A DNA stretch of 17,510 bases from Scytonema sp. UIC 10036. GTDB lineage: Bacteria > Cyanobacteriota > Cyanobacteriia > Cyanobacteriales > Nostocaceae. This document shows positions 1 through 6,873 of the stretch, piece after piece. The notes below the pieces were generated by a model that did no database searches, was not told the origin of the DNA, and saw only the letters and a program-made list of their open reading frames with translations. Each line of letters starts with the position of its first letter. Position 1 is the first letter of the stretch. The stretch covers positions 1-17,510 of the forward strand of contig NZ_WJFC01000260.1 in assembly GCF_009725235.1 (NCBI RefSeq). The letters are read 5' to 3'. A program made the position numbers and the translations under genes.

Positions 1-21
1 CCCCTAACCCCTACCCCCTAA
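1..21. repeat. Heptamer tandem repeat CCCCTAA (3 units) next to aroF start
   Basis: Three 7-base units (CCCCTAA, CCCCTAC, CCCCTAA) end three bases before the ATG at 25. The array may continue to the left of the window. It supplies an in-frame TAA at 19-21 and leaves no visible Shine-Dalgarno sequence for the downstream gene. Confidence 0.7.
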
Positions 22-24
22 CTT

Positions 25-897
25 ATGAAGAACGCCAAACTTGTCACCAAATCTTACCCTCACCACCAAACAATCGTCCGCCTTTCCAAAACAGTTGCTT
101 TTGGCGGAAAGGAACTGGTTATTATTGGTGGACCTTGTGCTGTTGAAAGCCAAGAACAAATGGAAACTGTTGCTCAGAAGTTAACTCTCGCACCAGTTCA
201 AGCCTTACGTGGTGGTGTTTACAAACCCCGCACCTCTCCCTACGCTTTCCAAGGCATGGGAGAAGAAGGATTGCAAATCTTGGCAGAAGTGCGATCGCGT
301 TACAATATTCCAGTTGTCACAGAAGTCATGTCCATTTCCCAAATAGAACTTGTTGCTCCCCGTGCTGATATGCTTCAAATAGGTAGCCGCAATATGCAAA
401 ACTTCGATTTACTGAAAGCACTGGGACAAGCAGGTAAGCCAATACTCCTGAAACGAGGTTTGGCAGCCACCATAGAAGAATTTGTGATGGCAGCTGAATA
501 TATAGTCAGCTACGGTAACCCTGATGTTGTATTGTGCGAGCGAGGTATCCGCAGCTTTGACAATTACACCCGTAATGTACTTGATTTAGGTGCAGTCGCA
601 GCACTCAAACAAATCACTCACTTACCTGTGATTGTCGATCCTTCTCATGCCGTAGGTAAGAGAGAACTAGTAGCACCTGTGGCAAAAGCAGCAGTTGCTT
701 GTGGGGCAGATGGGTTAATTATAGAGTGCCATCCAGAACCAGAACAATCTGTATCTGATGCACGTCAAGCATTGTCTTTGGAAGATATGGTGAATTTGGT
801 TGCTAACTTAAAGCCCGTAGCTGCATCTGTCGGGCGGAGTATATCAGAAACAATGGGGGTAGGTTCGCAACCTGCCCCTATTTGTTATGCAGCATAA
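25..897 (+). CDS. aroF: 3-deoxy-7-phosphoheptulonate (DAHP) synthase, short form without N-terminal regulatory domain
   Basis: This enzyme condenses phosphoenolpyruvate with erythrose 4-phosphate, the first step of the shikimate pathway. Its 290 residues are essentially the TIM-barrel catalytic domain: GGPCAVES (35-42), LRGGVYKPRTSP (61-72), LLKRG (141-145), DPSHA (205-209), IECHPEPE (233-240). The metal ligands predicted by family are C38, H208, E234 and D245. Their spacings (170, 26, 11) equal those I recall for the Thermotoga maritima enzyme (C102, H272, E298, D309), which implies that the roughly 64-residue ferredoxin-like feedback domain is absent here. An in-frame TAA at 19-21 rules out an N-terminal extension in this frame. 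Only 24 upstream bases are visible, so the promoter and ribosome site cannot be judged. The 3' end overlaps the convergent caspase tail by 20 bp. The last ~20 residues are divergent. The enzyme identity is secure; the symbol (aroF versus aroG/aroA) is by convention. Confidence 0.93.
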   Translation: MKNAKLVTKSYPHHQTIVRLSKTVAFGGKELVIIGGPCAVESQEQMETVAQKLTLAPVQALRGGVYKPRTSPYAFQGMGEEGLQILAEVRSRYNIPVVTEVMSISQIELVAPRADMLQIGSRNMQNFDLLKALGQAGKPILLKRGLAATIEEFVMAAEYIVSYGNPDVVLCERGIRSFDNYTRNVLDLGAVAALKQITHLPVIVDPSHAVGKRELVAPVAKAAVACGADGLIIECHPEPEQSVSDARQALSLEDMVNLVANLKPVAASVGRSISETMGVGSQPAPICYAA

Positions 898-1729
898 CTG
901 TTAACTGTTCTGTTAACCATTCCCGGCTTGGGTAGATAACAGGATTAACTTTTCTTGTAGGAGGTTGTTCGCTAGCGACAGCAGATAACAATGCTTCAAG
1001 CGGATCGTCTCCTGTTGTACTCCTTTTCTCCTGACGGGGTTTGTCTAATGCAGGAAGTTCCAGGCAGCGAAAATTAGTCCCTTTGACTGTTGCAAATACT
1101 TTAAGAACAGTAGTACCTTCTGTATAACTTTCTGGAAGAGTTGTATGGAATGGTACTAATATCTGTTTGCCTGGATCTAATGGTTCATAGTCACGTGTTT
1201 CAGGATAGTGTTGGGTAATACTCCAATTGGGATGAATTGCCAGTACGGCAATATTGAGGAGTTGAGATGATGTATTGTGAATTCGCAGAATGATTTCTTG
1301 ATGAATATTGAGTGTTGGTAGATTGCCAGGAGCATTGATGGGTTCTAATTCTCCATTTTCTGAGACGGTACATAATTCAACTTTCAGTTTTCCTGCAAAA
1401 CGAGACCTTCGATCGTTATTTTCCAAATCTAAAGTCGCTTGATATTTAGACAAATGTACCAATCGTTTGAGGACATTCATAGCAGCCATTGGTTCACCAA
1501 CTTTTAATGGTGGTCGCAAATTAGCGATCGCTTCTCCACCAGCATCAAGGATTTCGTACTCTCGTTGAGAGTTAACGGATACCTGATATGTTACGGGTTC
1601 ATCACTCTCCTCATCACTCGATAAGAATTCTATCCAACTCCCTCCCAGTACGATTCTTTTATAATCTTTCAGGGATGCCAATGTCGCGTTAACATTTATA
1701 CCCAAAGATGACAAATCTTCTTGAGGAGG
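878..1729 (-). pseudogene. C-terminal part of interrupted caspase-like gene (DUF4384-type region)
   Basis: This is the severed 3' part of the caspase gene that begins at 5147. An open frame runs leftwards from the AGG at 1727-1729 to a TAG at 880-878. A 278-residue ORF could use a TTG at 1714, but four codons of homologous sequence (PQED) precede it, so the TTG is probably not a native start. The protein aligns along its length with the C-terminal half of the intact paralogue at 6874-8991: both share TYQV/DYQV, NLRP, a KRLVHLSKYQA/QRLVHLAKYQA block, NIVAL/NIAVL-like strands and a final EW-T-Q/K-VTI tail. That region resembles DUF4384 modules found behind caspase domains. It is separated from its N-terminal half by an IS607-family insertion and has no evident ribosome site. 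Its stop lies inside the last codons of aroF on the opposite strand. Confidence 0.85.
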
Positions 1730-1768
1730 TAATAGAGCTTGCTACTAATGCTTTATTTATTAACAAAC

Positions 1769-1797
1769 TTGAAAGAAGCTAACAAAGCTTATAGTAT
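1769..1797 (+). promoter_or_regulatory. Candidate promoter for tnpA
   Basis: TTGAAA (1769-1774) is separated by 17 bases from TAGTAT (1792-1797), 39 bases before the tnpA ATG. An inverted repeat AAGCT-N5-AGCTT (1776-1790) lies in the spacer and could be an operator or part of the left-end recombinase-binding site. This rests on motifs only. Confidence 0.4.
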
Positions 1798-1835
1798 GAT
1801 TGTGTACTAAACAGCGATCGTATGGATAATCATGA

Positions 1836-2495
1836 ATGGAAAAAGATGAATGGCTCAATTCCTCCCAAGCAGCAAACCTTATCGGATGCCATGCCCAATC
1901 AATCCGGCGTTGGGAAAAGGAAGGGAAAATCAAAGCCTATCGCACTCCAGGAGGGCAAAGACGGTTTAAACGCTCCGAAGTGGAACAGCTTACAGGGATT
2001 GCAATTGGAATTGTTCAACTTAGAACAGTCTGTTATGGGAGAGTCTCAACTAGCAGTCAGCGAGACGATCTCGATAGACAGATTGAATTCCTTAGCGCAA
2101 GATACCCAGAAGCAGAAATTATTTCAGAAATTGGCAGCGGACTCAATTTTAGGCGGCGCAAGTTTATTGCCATACTCAAACGAATTGTGTCGGGAGATAT
2201 TCAATGCCTTGTTGTTGCCCATCCAGACAGGCTTTGTAGATTCGGGTTCGACCTTGTTCAATGGCTCTGTGCAGAATTTAACTGCGAACTCGTGGTTCAG
2301 GGTAACCGCAAACTCAGCCCCGAACAGGAACTCATTACAGACATGCTCTCCATCGTCCATTGTTTCAGTTCAAGGCTTTACGGACTTAGAAAGTACCGAA
2401 AGCCAATCGAGCAAGAATTACGGACTCAATCCATTCAAGAAATCCCAAAACATTCCGCCAAACAAGAGTGTGAAAATTCCGGTATTTCCCTGTAA
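1836..2495 (+). CDS. tnpA: IS607-family transposase TnpA (MerR-like HTH + serine recombinase)
   Basis: A 219-residue serine recombinase that would excise and integrate the element. Residues 8-45 form a MerR/excisionase-type helix-turn-helix (SSQAANLIGCHAQSIRRWEKEG, then a TPGGQRRF wing), which sits at the N-terminus in IS607 enzymes rather than the C-terminus as in resolvases. The catalytic region starts at YGRVSTSSQRDDLDRQ, with S71 as the likely nucleophile and R69 beside it. The HPDRLCRFGFDLVQWL block and the LSIVHCFSSRLYGLRKY helix are also family hallmarks. Length is normal for the family (about 200 residues). ATG 1836 gives the full HTH, and only a weak GGAT lies upstream. Its 3' end overlaps the tnpB frame, suggesting translational coupling. 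No inactivating change is visible. Confidence 0.93.
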   Translation: MEKDEWLNSSQAANLIGCHAQSIRRWEKEGKIKAYRTPGGQRRFKRSEVEQLTGIAIGIVQLRTVCYGRVSTSSQRDDLDRQIEFLSARYPEAEIISEIGSGLNFRRRKFIAILKRIVSGDIQCLVVAHPDRLCRFGFDLVQWLCAEFNCELVVQGNRKLSPEQELITDMLSIVHCFSSRLYGLRKYRKPIEQELRTQSIQEIPKHSAKQECENSGISL

Positions 2496-3645
2496 GGAAC
2501 TACATTTAATTTGGAAGCAATGGTTAGCAGCTTACAGATGGGTTTACAATCAATGTGTTGCATTTTTCAACAGTGGGGAAAAGTTACCAGATAATGTAAG
2601 TCTTGACCAGCATATTCAAAACTTGCAAATACAGGAAGGTAATGAATGGACACAATGTTTAGGGAAAACTCGTCAAGAAGCTGTTTGCGAAGCGCAATCT
2701 GCTTTTAGACAAGCAAAACGCGCAATGATTGGTAAGCCTAAAGTTGAACGCAGCAAGGTTTTCATCAAATTTCGTTCGGGTCGTGATAATTCACAAGTTA
2801 TTCAATTTAAAAATGATGCGTTTAAAAATGGAACTTGGTTTCCAACAAAGGTTAAAGGTTTGTTGTTCTGTACAGCTTACGGCTATGAATTTCCCACTGA
2901 ATGCATTTATGGGACTGAGCTAGCTTATCAACGTACTCAAAATGGCTACCAATGGTTTGCTATATTTCCTAAGTACGAAAACCCAGAAATTTCTTCAAGT
3001 GATAAAATTATTGGGTTTGATCCAGGCAACCGCACTTTTTTGACTGGGTTCGATGGGCAAACAATCTTAGAGTTTGGCAAGAAAGATATAGGGCGAGTAA
3101 TTAGATTGTGCCTTCATCTTGACAAACTAATTGGACGTAAAATTAAAGCGAGTGGTAAGGTAGGTAAGAAGTATCGGTATAAGCTAGGACAGGCAATTAA
3201 ACGACTAAGGGTAAGGATTAAAAACTTGATAAACGACATGCATCGCAAAGTATCAAGTTTATTAGTTCGGAATTATAAAGTAATTTTTCTTCCGACTTAT
3301 GAAACTTCGCAAATGGTTTTAAAAGCAAAAAGAAAAATCAACCGTAAATCTGTACGTTCCATGCTTACTTGGTCATTTGGTCGGTTTGCTAAACATCTAA
3401 AACAGTCATGTAACCGACATGGTGTTTTATTAGTTAGAACTAACGAAGCTTATACATCAAAAAGTTGCCCCAAATGCGGTAAAGTTCATACAAGGCTGGG
3501 AAGCAACAAAAGTTTTACTTGCCCACACTGTAATTTTACTTTACCTCGTGACTGGGTTGGAGCAATAAATAATCTAATCAAGCCACTAGCAAATTTAGCT
3601 TTTGAAATACAAGGTAATAAATTAGTAATTACCTGCGCTGGGTAA
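2470..3645 (+). CDS. tnpB: TnpB RNA-guided endonuclease, Fanzor-like catalytic arrangement (start uncertain)
   Basis: An IS-encoded nuclease, ancestor type of Cas12, expected to bind an omega-RNA made from the element's right end and to cut DNA matching the flank. Numbering from GTG 2470: the N-terminal region VKIPVFPCKELHLIWKQW, RuvC-I aspartate D184 in GFDPGNRTFLTGFDG, a zinc ribbon C333/C336/C351/C354, and RuvC-III D361 in PRDWVGAINN. The canonical RuvC-II glutamate position (seven residues before the M of LPTYETSQM) is P275. A glutamate at E326 (NEAYTSKSC) lies 51 residues on, matching the relocated catalytic residue described for Fanzor and related TnpB. The open frame extends back to ATG 1822 across all of tnpA, but the residues before about 2400 are shadow translation. 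The true start is probably between 2269 (GTG) and 2470 (GTG), or ATT 2359. Length (391 residues) is normal for the family. Confidence 0.88.
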   Translation: MKIPVFPCKELHLIWKQWLAAYRWVYNQCVAFFNSGEKLPDNVSLDQHIQNLQIQEGNEWTQCLGKTRQEAVCEAQSAFRQAKRAMIGKPKVERSKVFIKFRSGRDNSQVIQFKNDAFKNGTWFPTKVKGLLFCTAYGYEFPTECIYGTELAYQRTQNGYQWFAIFPKYENPEISSSDKIIGFDPGNRTFLTGFDGQTILEFGKKDIGRVIRLCLHLDKLIGRKIKASGKVGKKYRYKLGQAIKRLRVRIKNLINDMHRKVSSLLVRNYKVIFLPTYETSQMVLKAKRKINRKSVRSMLTWSFGRFAKHLKQSCNRHGVLLVRTNEAYTSKSCPKCGKVHTRLGSNKSFTCPHCNFTLPRDWVGAINNLIKPLANLAFEIQGNKLVITCAG

Positions 3646-3743
3646 TCCCAGCATTGTTGGCAGCAACCTTTATGGAGATGGGAAACCACTGTTTATGGTT
3701 AGTACCTTTCCCGATGATGTTAGAATTTAGCAATTCTGTAAGG
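3613..3743 (+). ncRNA. Probable omega-RNA (reRNA) scaffold at tnpB 3' end and IS right end
   Basis: Consecutive hairpins run from the last codons of tnpB to the element edge: GGTAAT/ATTACC (3613-3618 with 3628-3633), a perfect GCTGGG-TAAT-CCCAGC (3637-3652) whose loop is the tnpB stop codon, GTTG-GCAG-CAAC (3656-3667), and a nested GGGAAA/TTTCCC (3680-3685 with 3707-3712) enclosing AACCA/TGGTT. TnpB guide RNAs are known to arise from exactly this position, with the guide being the sequence beyond the right end (3744 onward here). The 5' limit is a guess. Confidence 0.6.
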
Positions 3744-5147
3744 AATGTTAGGTTTAAATGCTGCACGTACTTTGCGAACAAGCTTAATACTGGGAGATAA
3801 TTGCACCGCAGGCACACCATCTTCAATGGTTCCTTGATTGAGAGCTGGTGTAGTATTGGAAGATGGGGTCAATGGCGATCGCACTGTCCCCATGTCTCTA
3901 GTGACCGATCCGGTTGGGTCAGTTCCTCTAATTTGACGCAAAGGAGAATCAGCATTTTCTTGTTGCAGAATTGTTGTAATCTCCGCCCAAGACTCTTGTG
4001 CAAGCACTTGTACAATTTTTGCGACTGCCACACGGTTTGAAGTGTTAGTAAAATCCGTAGTACCCAGTTGATAGATAGCAAACTCTGCACCCTTGTGCAA
4101 ACCTTGTGCTTCACCTGCTTGTAACAGAACACGCTTTTTTTCTAAATCGACTTGTTTGACAAAAATCGTAGGTTGGGAAGACACAGAGCGACTGCCGAAG
4201 ATAATGCGATCGCATTCCCCTTGGAGCATGGGAGTTTGTCGGGCAAACTGAGTATTGACCTTTGCCAGAATGCGATTGTGAAGATCCCTATATGTGGTTT
4301 CATTACCCAGTTTTTGTAGGGAATCCAATAACCAATAAGTCAACGCGCCATGGGTCTGTTGACCTTCAAAAGCGTACTCGTAAGCATATTCATCATCCCG
4401 ACAAGCTGCAAGTAGAACGTATCCTTTTGGTTCGGGTAACCAACCACTCGTTGCGATCGTGCGACGGGTGCTTTTTTGTTTTGATTGCCAAGTTTCAACA
4501 ATTCTATCAGATAATGGAACCAAACTTTCTTGAGGGCGTACAGTTATATCTATAGTGTTCTTACCCAGTCCGCGAACATTGGATTCTTTGACTTCTCCTC
4601 GGACTGCGCCTCCAGAATGACAGCTATCTAGCACAACTGTAACCAGCAATCCCTTGTTCACCATATTTTGTAGCAGTTGCGCCAACTCCAAATCCCGGAT
4701 GTAACGGGCTTGGGGATTGCCAATGTCCATAGGAACCAGTGCTTCATCATAACTATAACTTCCTTTGAGTTTGGGATAAATTGTTGTTGCACGTCCTCCA
4801 TGACCGGAGTAGTGAATGTAAACGTGCTCTTGAGGTTGAGCGAGTTCGGTAATTTCTTGAAATTTGTTAACAATATTTTCGTATGTTGGTAAGAGTTGTG
4901 GTGGTTCTTTTAGTAAGTTAGAACCTTCAGATTGAGAAGCCGTCAGCTTGAAAATTTGACTATCAGATACATCAAGAGAGTTTTTCAAGAACACTTCTAC
5001 TTGATTGATGTCACGTACACAGCCAGTTAGGTTTTTGTAGGAAGAACCATCAGATAATTTGTTAGGTAAATAACAGTCAATACCTATTAGGAGTGCGTAT
5101 ACTTTGGAAGTAGAGCTTGCTGTTTGAGACATATTGTTGTTTGTCAT
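3720..5147 (-). CDS. Caspase-like (orthocaspase) protein, N-terminal part truncated by IS607 insertion
   Basis: 475 residues: 469 native plus YRIAKF and a stop codon derived from the inserted element. The peptidase C14 (caspase) domain spans roughly residues 15-315: VYALLIGID near the N-terminus, the catalytic histidine H116 in IHYSGHGG, and the catalytic cysteine C176 in VLDSCHSGG, so the dyad is intact. Residues ~330-400 form a beta-rich module (LQAGEAQGLHKGAEFAIYQL) shared with the paralogue at 6874-8991. The C-terminal DUF4384-like region is cut off and lies at 878-1729. Whether this truncated protein is made, stable or active cannot be seen. Start ATG 5147 has no clear Shine-Dalgarno; ATG 5132 (MSQTA) is an alternative. 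It lies 104 bases downstream of the membrane-protein gene in the same direction. The caspase call is firm; the native physiological role is unknown (cyanobacterial orthocaspases are linked to stress and cell death). Confidence 0.88.
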   Translation of the reverse strand: MTNNNMSQTASSTSKVYALLIGIDCYLPNKLSDGSSYKNLTGCVRDINQVEVFLKNSLDVSDSQIFKLTASQSEGSNLLKEPPQLLPTYENIVNKFQEITELAQPQEHVYIHYSGHGGRATTIYPKLKGSYSYDEALVPMDIGNPQARYIRDLELAQLLQNMVNKGLLVTVVLDSCHSGGAVRGEVKESNVRGLGKNTIDITVRPQESLVPLSDRIVETWQSKQKSTRRTIATSGWLPEPKGYVLLAACRDDEYAYEYAFEGQQTHGALTYWLLDSLQKLGNETTYRDLHNRILAKVNTQFARQTPMLQGECDRIIFGSRSVSSQPTIFVKQVDLEKKRVLLQAGEAQGLHKGAEFAIYQLGTTDFTNTSNRVAVAKIVQVLAQESWAEITTILQQENADSPLRQIRGTDPTGSVTRDMGTVRSPLTPSSNTTPALNQGTIEDGVPAVQLSPSIKLVRKVRAAFKPNIPYRIAKF

Positions 5148-5161
5148 TTGTCATTTATTCA

Positions 5162-5248
5162 GTAGGTAGGGCTATGCGTACAAGAGCTAATGGTGGGTAG
5201 TGCTCACCCTACCTGTTTAGGTAATATAGGTGGCGGTTCGGGAGTCAC
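5162..5248. repeat. Dispersed repeat between caspase and membrane-protein genes
   Basis: GTAGGTAGGGC (5162-5172) and GTTCGGGAGTCAC (5236-5248) are both repeated in the same order at 13591-13626. AGGTAGGG (5164-5171) can pair with CCCTACCT (5207-5214). This is a dispersed non-coding repeat that may fold in RNA and might act as an intercistronic terminator or stabiliser. Confidence 0.6.
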
Positions 5249-5251
5249 TAC

Positions 5252-6562
5252 TCATTGTGAAGCTTTATCCTTCATCTGACTTAAGCTACGGCTAGCAACA
5301 TCAGCGCTTAATCCCCAAAGTATCAACCCTAAAAAATCAGTAAAAGGTCTGGCTCCAAAAGTTCTACCATTTTCTACATAGAAAGAATTTAATCCCACAC
5401 CAGTAAGAGTCAGTAACAGAGCTAAGGACAGCAAAGGTTTGATAAACCATAGAGTCGCTTCAGCACGAACTTGGTCTGATAATCCAGAAAGTGTTACCAG
5501 TAACTTTTGCAAACGCTCAGCCATGGTAGGTTTACTCAAAGGGGCAGATTCTGTTTTAATAAGACGGCCAGTGGCAGCTTGTGCATTGTCTATAGACCTA
5601 CTGACTTCTAAATTACCTGCCGATCTAGTTCCTGTGTTATCAAAGATTGTTTTTAAATTTTCTAATAATTCATCTGCCAATATATCATCTTTTTGTGAGA
5701 TACAAAAACGAATTTTTTCTATCTGCGATCGCGCCAATTCTTCTGTTTTCAAATCTAGCGGATTTTCTTCTATTTTTTCCTCCAGCAATTGTAAATTAAG
5801 TAGAATTTCCAAGCGATTTCTGATAGCTTCAATTTGAGACATTGCTGCATCAATTTGGTCGCGAAAAACCAATTTCCGGACTTCATTAGACATATCAGAT
5901 AATATCTTGCGATCGTCTTTGTTTTCTAGATTGGCATCTGCAATATCTAAATCAAGACGATTCACTTCTTTCAAAGCTTCTGCTTGAGCACCACCTGACT
6001 TTTCTACATACTGCATGAGCCTGCCGAGGATAACTCCTAACAAGAGTACAAGGAGAGGAACAAGTGGACCACTTCTAACATTTAAATCTAAAGGCAATGT
6101 CAAGCGGCTACCAGTATCAAAATTGAGATAGACAGCACCGATGTAATGGTCGGGAGGCATTTCAGAGCGTTTTAATAAAAGATTTATACCAACTATCTGG
6201 TTAGCAGGTAAAATCTGAGAGTTAGGCGAGATGAATGTCGCAGATGTATTGAGTTGATAACCCGTGATTTCACCTTGAGCGACAACTACAGGATGAAGAA
6301 CATTGATATCTCTTGGAGTCTGGTTATCAAACTGCAACTCTCTACTATCAACATATGCACTAGTAGGCAGAAAGACACGCGCCAAAGCACAATCTAACCA
6401 CCCGCTACAATTTACTAAATTAAGGCGAATTTGCTTAGTACCTTCTAAGGGAAGTAATGTTAACTGTTTGTTATCGGAATTAGTGAGTGGAGGTGTTTGA
6501 GCTAAGGCTGAGTTCTGGAGTAGAACGAGAGGTAGTAGAATTGTGAGTAACCATTGCTTCAT
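5252..6562 (-). CDS. Secreted-domain membrane protein of unknown function, between two caspase genes
   Basis: I do not recognise a named family. The 436-residue protein has a signal peptide (1-21, ending ALA before Q22). Next comes an extracytoplasmic, beta-rich region (about 25-163) with two cysteines (C52, C58) that could form a disulphide. A transmembrane helix follows (about 166-183, PLVPLLVLLLGVILGRLM). A long charged helical or coiled-coil region (about 186-370), predicted cytosolic, precedes two further hydrophobic segments (about 374-391 and 407-420). AAGG seven bases upstream of ATG 6562 is a fair ribosome site. It is flanked by caspase genes on both sides in the same direction (311 bases after the intact one, 104 before the split one). 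By position it is a candidate membrane partner, sensor or substrate of the caspases; that is inference. The last residues (SLSQMKDKASQ) are polar and probably cytosolic. Confidence 0.8.
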   Translation of the reverse strand: MKQWLLTILLPLVLLQNSALAQTPPLTNSDNKQLTLLPLEGTKQIRLNLVNCSGWLDCALARVFLPTSAYVDSRELQFDNQTPRDINVLHPVVVAQGEITGYQLNTSATFISPNSQILPANQIVGINLLLKRSEMPPDHYIGAVYLNFDTGSRLTLPLDLNVRSGPLVPLLVLLLGVILGRLMQYVEKSGGAQAEALKEVNRLDLDIADANLENKDDRKILSDMSNEVRKLVFRDQIDAAMSQIEAIRNRLEILLNLQLLEEKIEENPLDLKTEELARSQIEKIRFCISQKDDILADELLENLKTIFDNTGTRSAGNLEVSRSIDNAQAATGRLIKTESAPLSKPTMAERLQKLLVTLSGLSDQVRAEATLWFIKPLLSLALLLTLTGVGLNSFYVENGRTFGARPFTDFLGLILWGLSADVASRSLSQMKDKASQ

Positions 6563-6609
6563 TGCACTGCCTTTAGAGGTGAGAAAATATCAAGAGCTAA
6601 AACCATTGC

Positions 6610-6726
6610 CCTCAGAATTCTATTCTGAGGCTATACAAACAAAGTCCGCCTGCGCGGACTTCCAGTCTGATTCTGAATCAGAGTGTTTCTTCCCAAAACA
6701 ATACCAGGCAGGCTTCGTTTGTGTAG
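6610..6726. repeat. Cluster of three hairpins inside an imperfect palindromic element
   Basis: CCTCAGAAT-TCT-ATTCTGAGG (6610-6630) is a perfect 9-bp stem. AAGTCCGC-CTGC-GCGGACTT (6642-6661) is a perfect 8-bp stem, and TCTGATTC/GAATCAGA nearly abut just after it. The 22 bases at 6631-6652 match the reverse complement of 6705-6726 at 18 positions, so the central ~96 bp form an imperfect palindrome. This resembles the dispersed intergenic repeats of Nostoc-type genomes. The overlapping small open frames are not convincing genes. Confidence 0.7.
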
Positions 6727-6772
6727 TTGCGATTGCGAACATCGCTTAGCTTAATTTTTTTACAAAATAGAC

Positions 6773-6853
6773 ATCTCCAGAAATTAATTATGCATGACTT
6801 GAAAGTCTTGGTAGGGGCGCAAGGCATTGCGCCCCTACATCTTTTCCGGAGAT
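6773..6853. repeat. MITE-like palindrome with 12-bp perfect hairpin
   Basis: Outer arms ATCTCCAGAAA (6773-6783) and TTTCCGGAGAT (6843-6853) pair with one mismatch. The core GTAGGGGCGCAA-GGCA-TTGCGCCCCTAC (6811-6838) is a perfect 12-bp stem. It lies 20 bases beyond the stop of the intact caspase gene, so it could also terminate that transcript, although no T-run follows. Confidence 0.7.
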
Positions 6854-6873
6854 ATCTAATTGAGATGCTCCCC

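Larger units (their letters stand above)
1730..3743 (+). mobile_element. IS607-family insertion sequence (tnpA serine recombinase + tnpB)
   Basis: The ends are fixed by reconstruction. AGG occurs at 1727-1729 and at 3741-3743. Joining the flanks across one AGG gives an uninterrupted minus-strand frame reading FKPNIPPQEDLSS, so the unit gained is 2014 bp (not a multiple of 3). There are no terminal inverted repeats and no target duplication beyond AGG. That is what is known for IS607 transposition, in which a serine recombinase exchanges at a GG-type dinucleotide core. The element encodes an intact tnpA and an apparently intact tnpB, and its right end is hairpin-rich. It lies opposite in orientation to the caspase gene it splits. 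The exact crossover within AGG cannot be resolved. Confidence 0.9.

Noticed and set aside
5439..5837. 132-codon plus-strand ORF within the membrane-protein gene
   Set aside because: Antisense shadow rich in Ser and Ile codons; the minus-strand gene explains the open frame.
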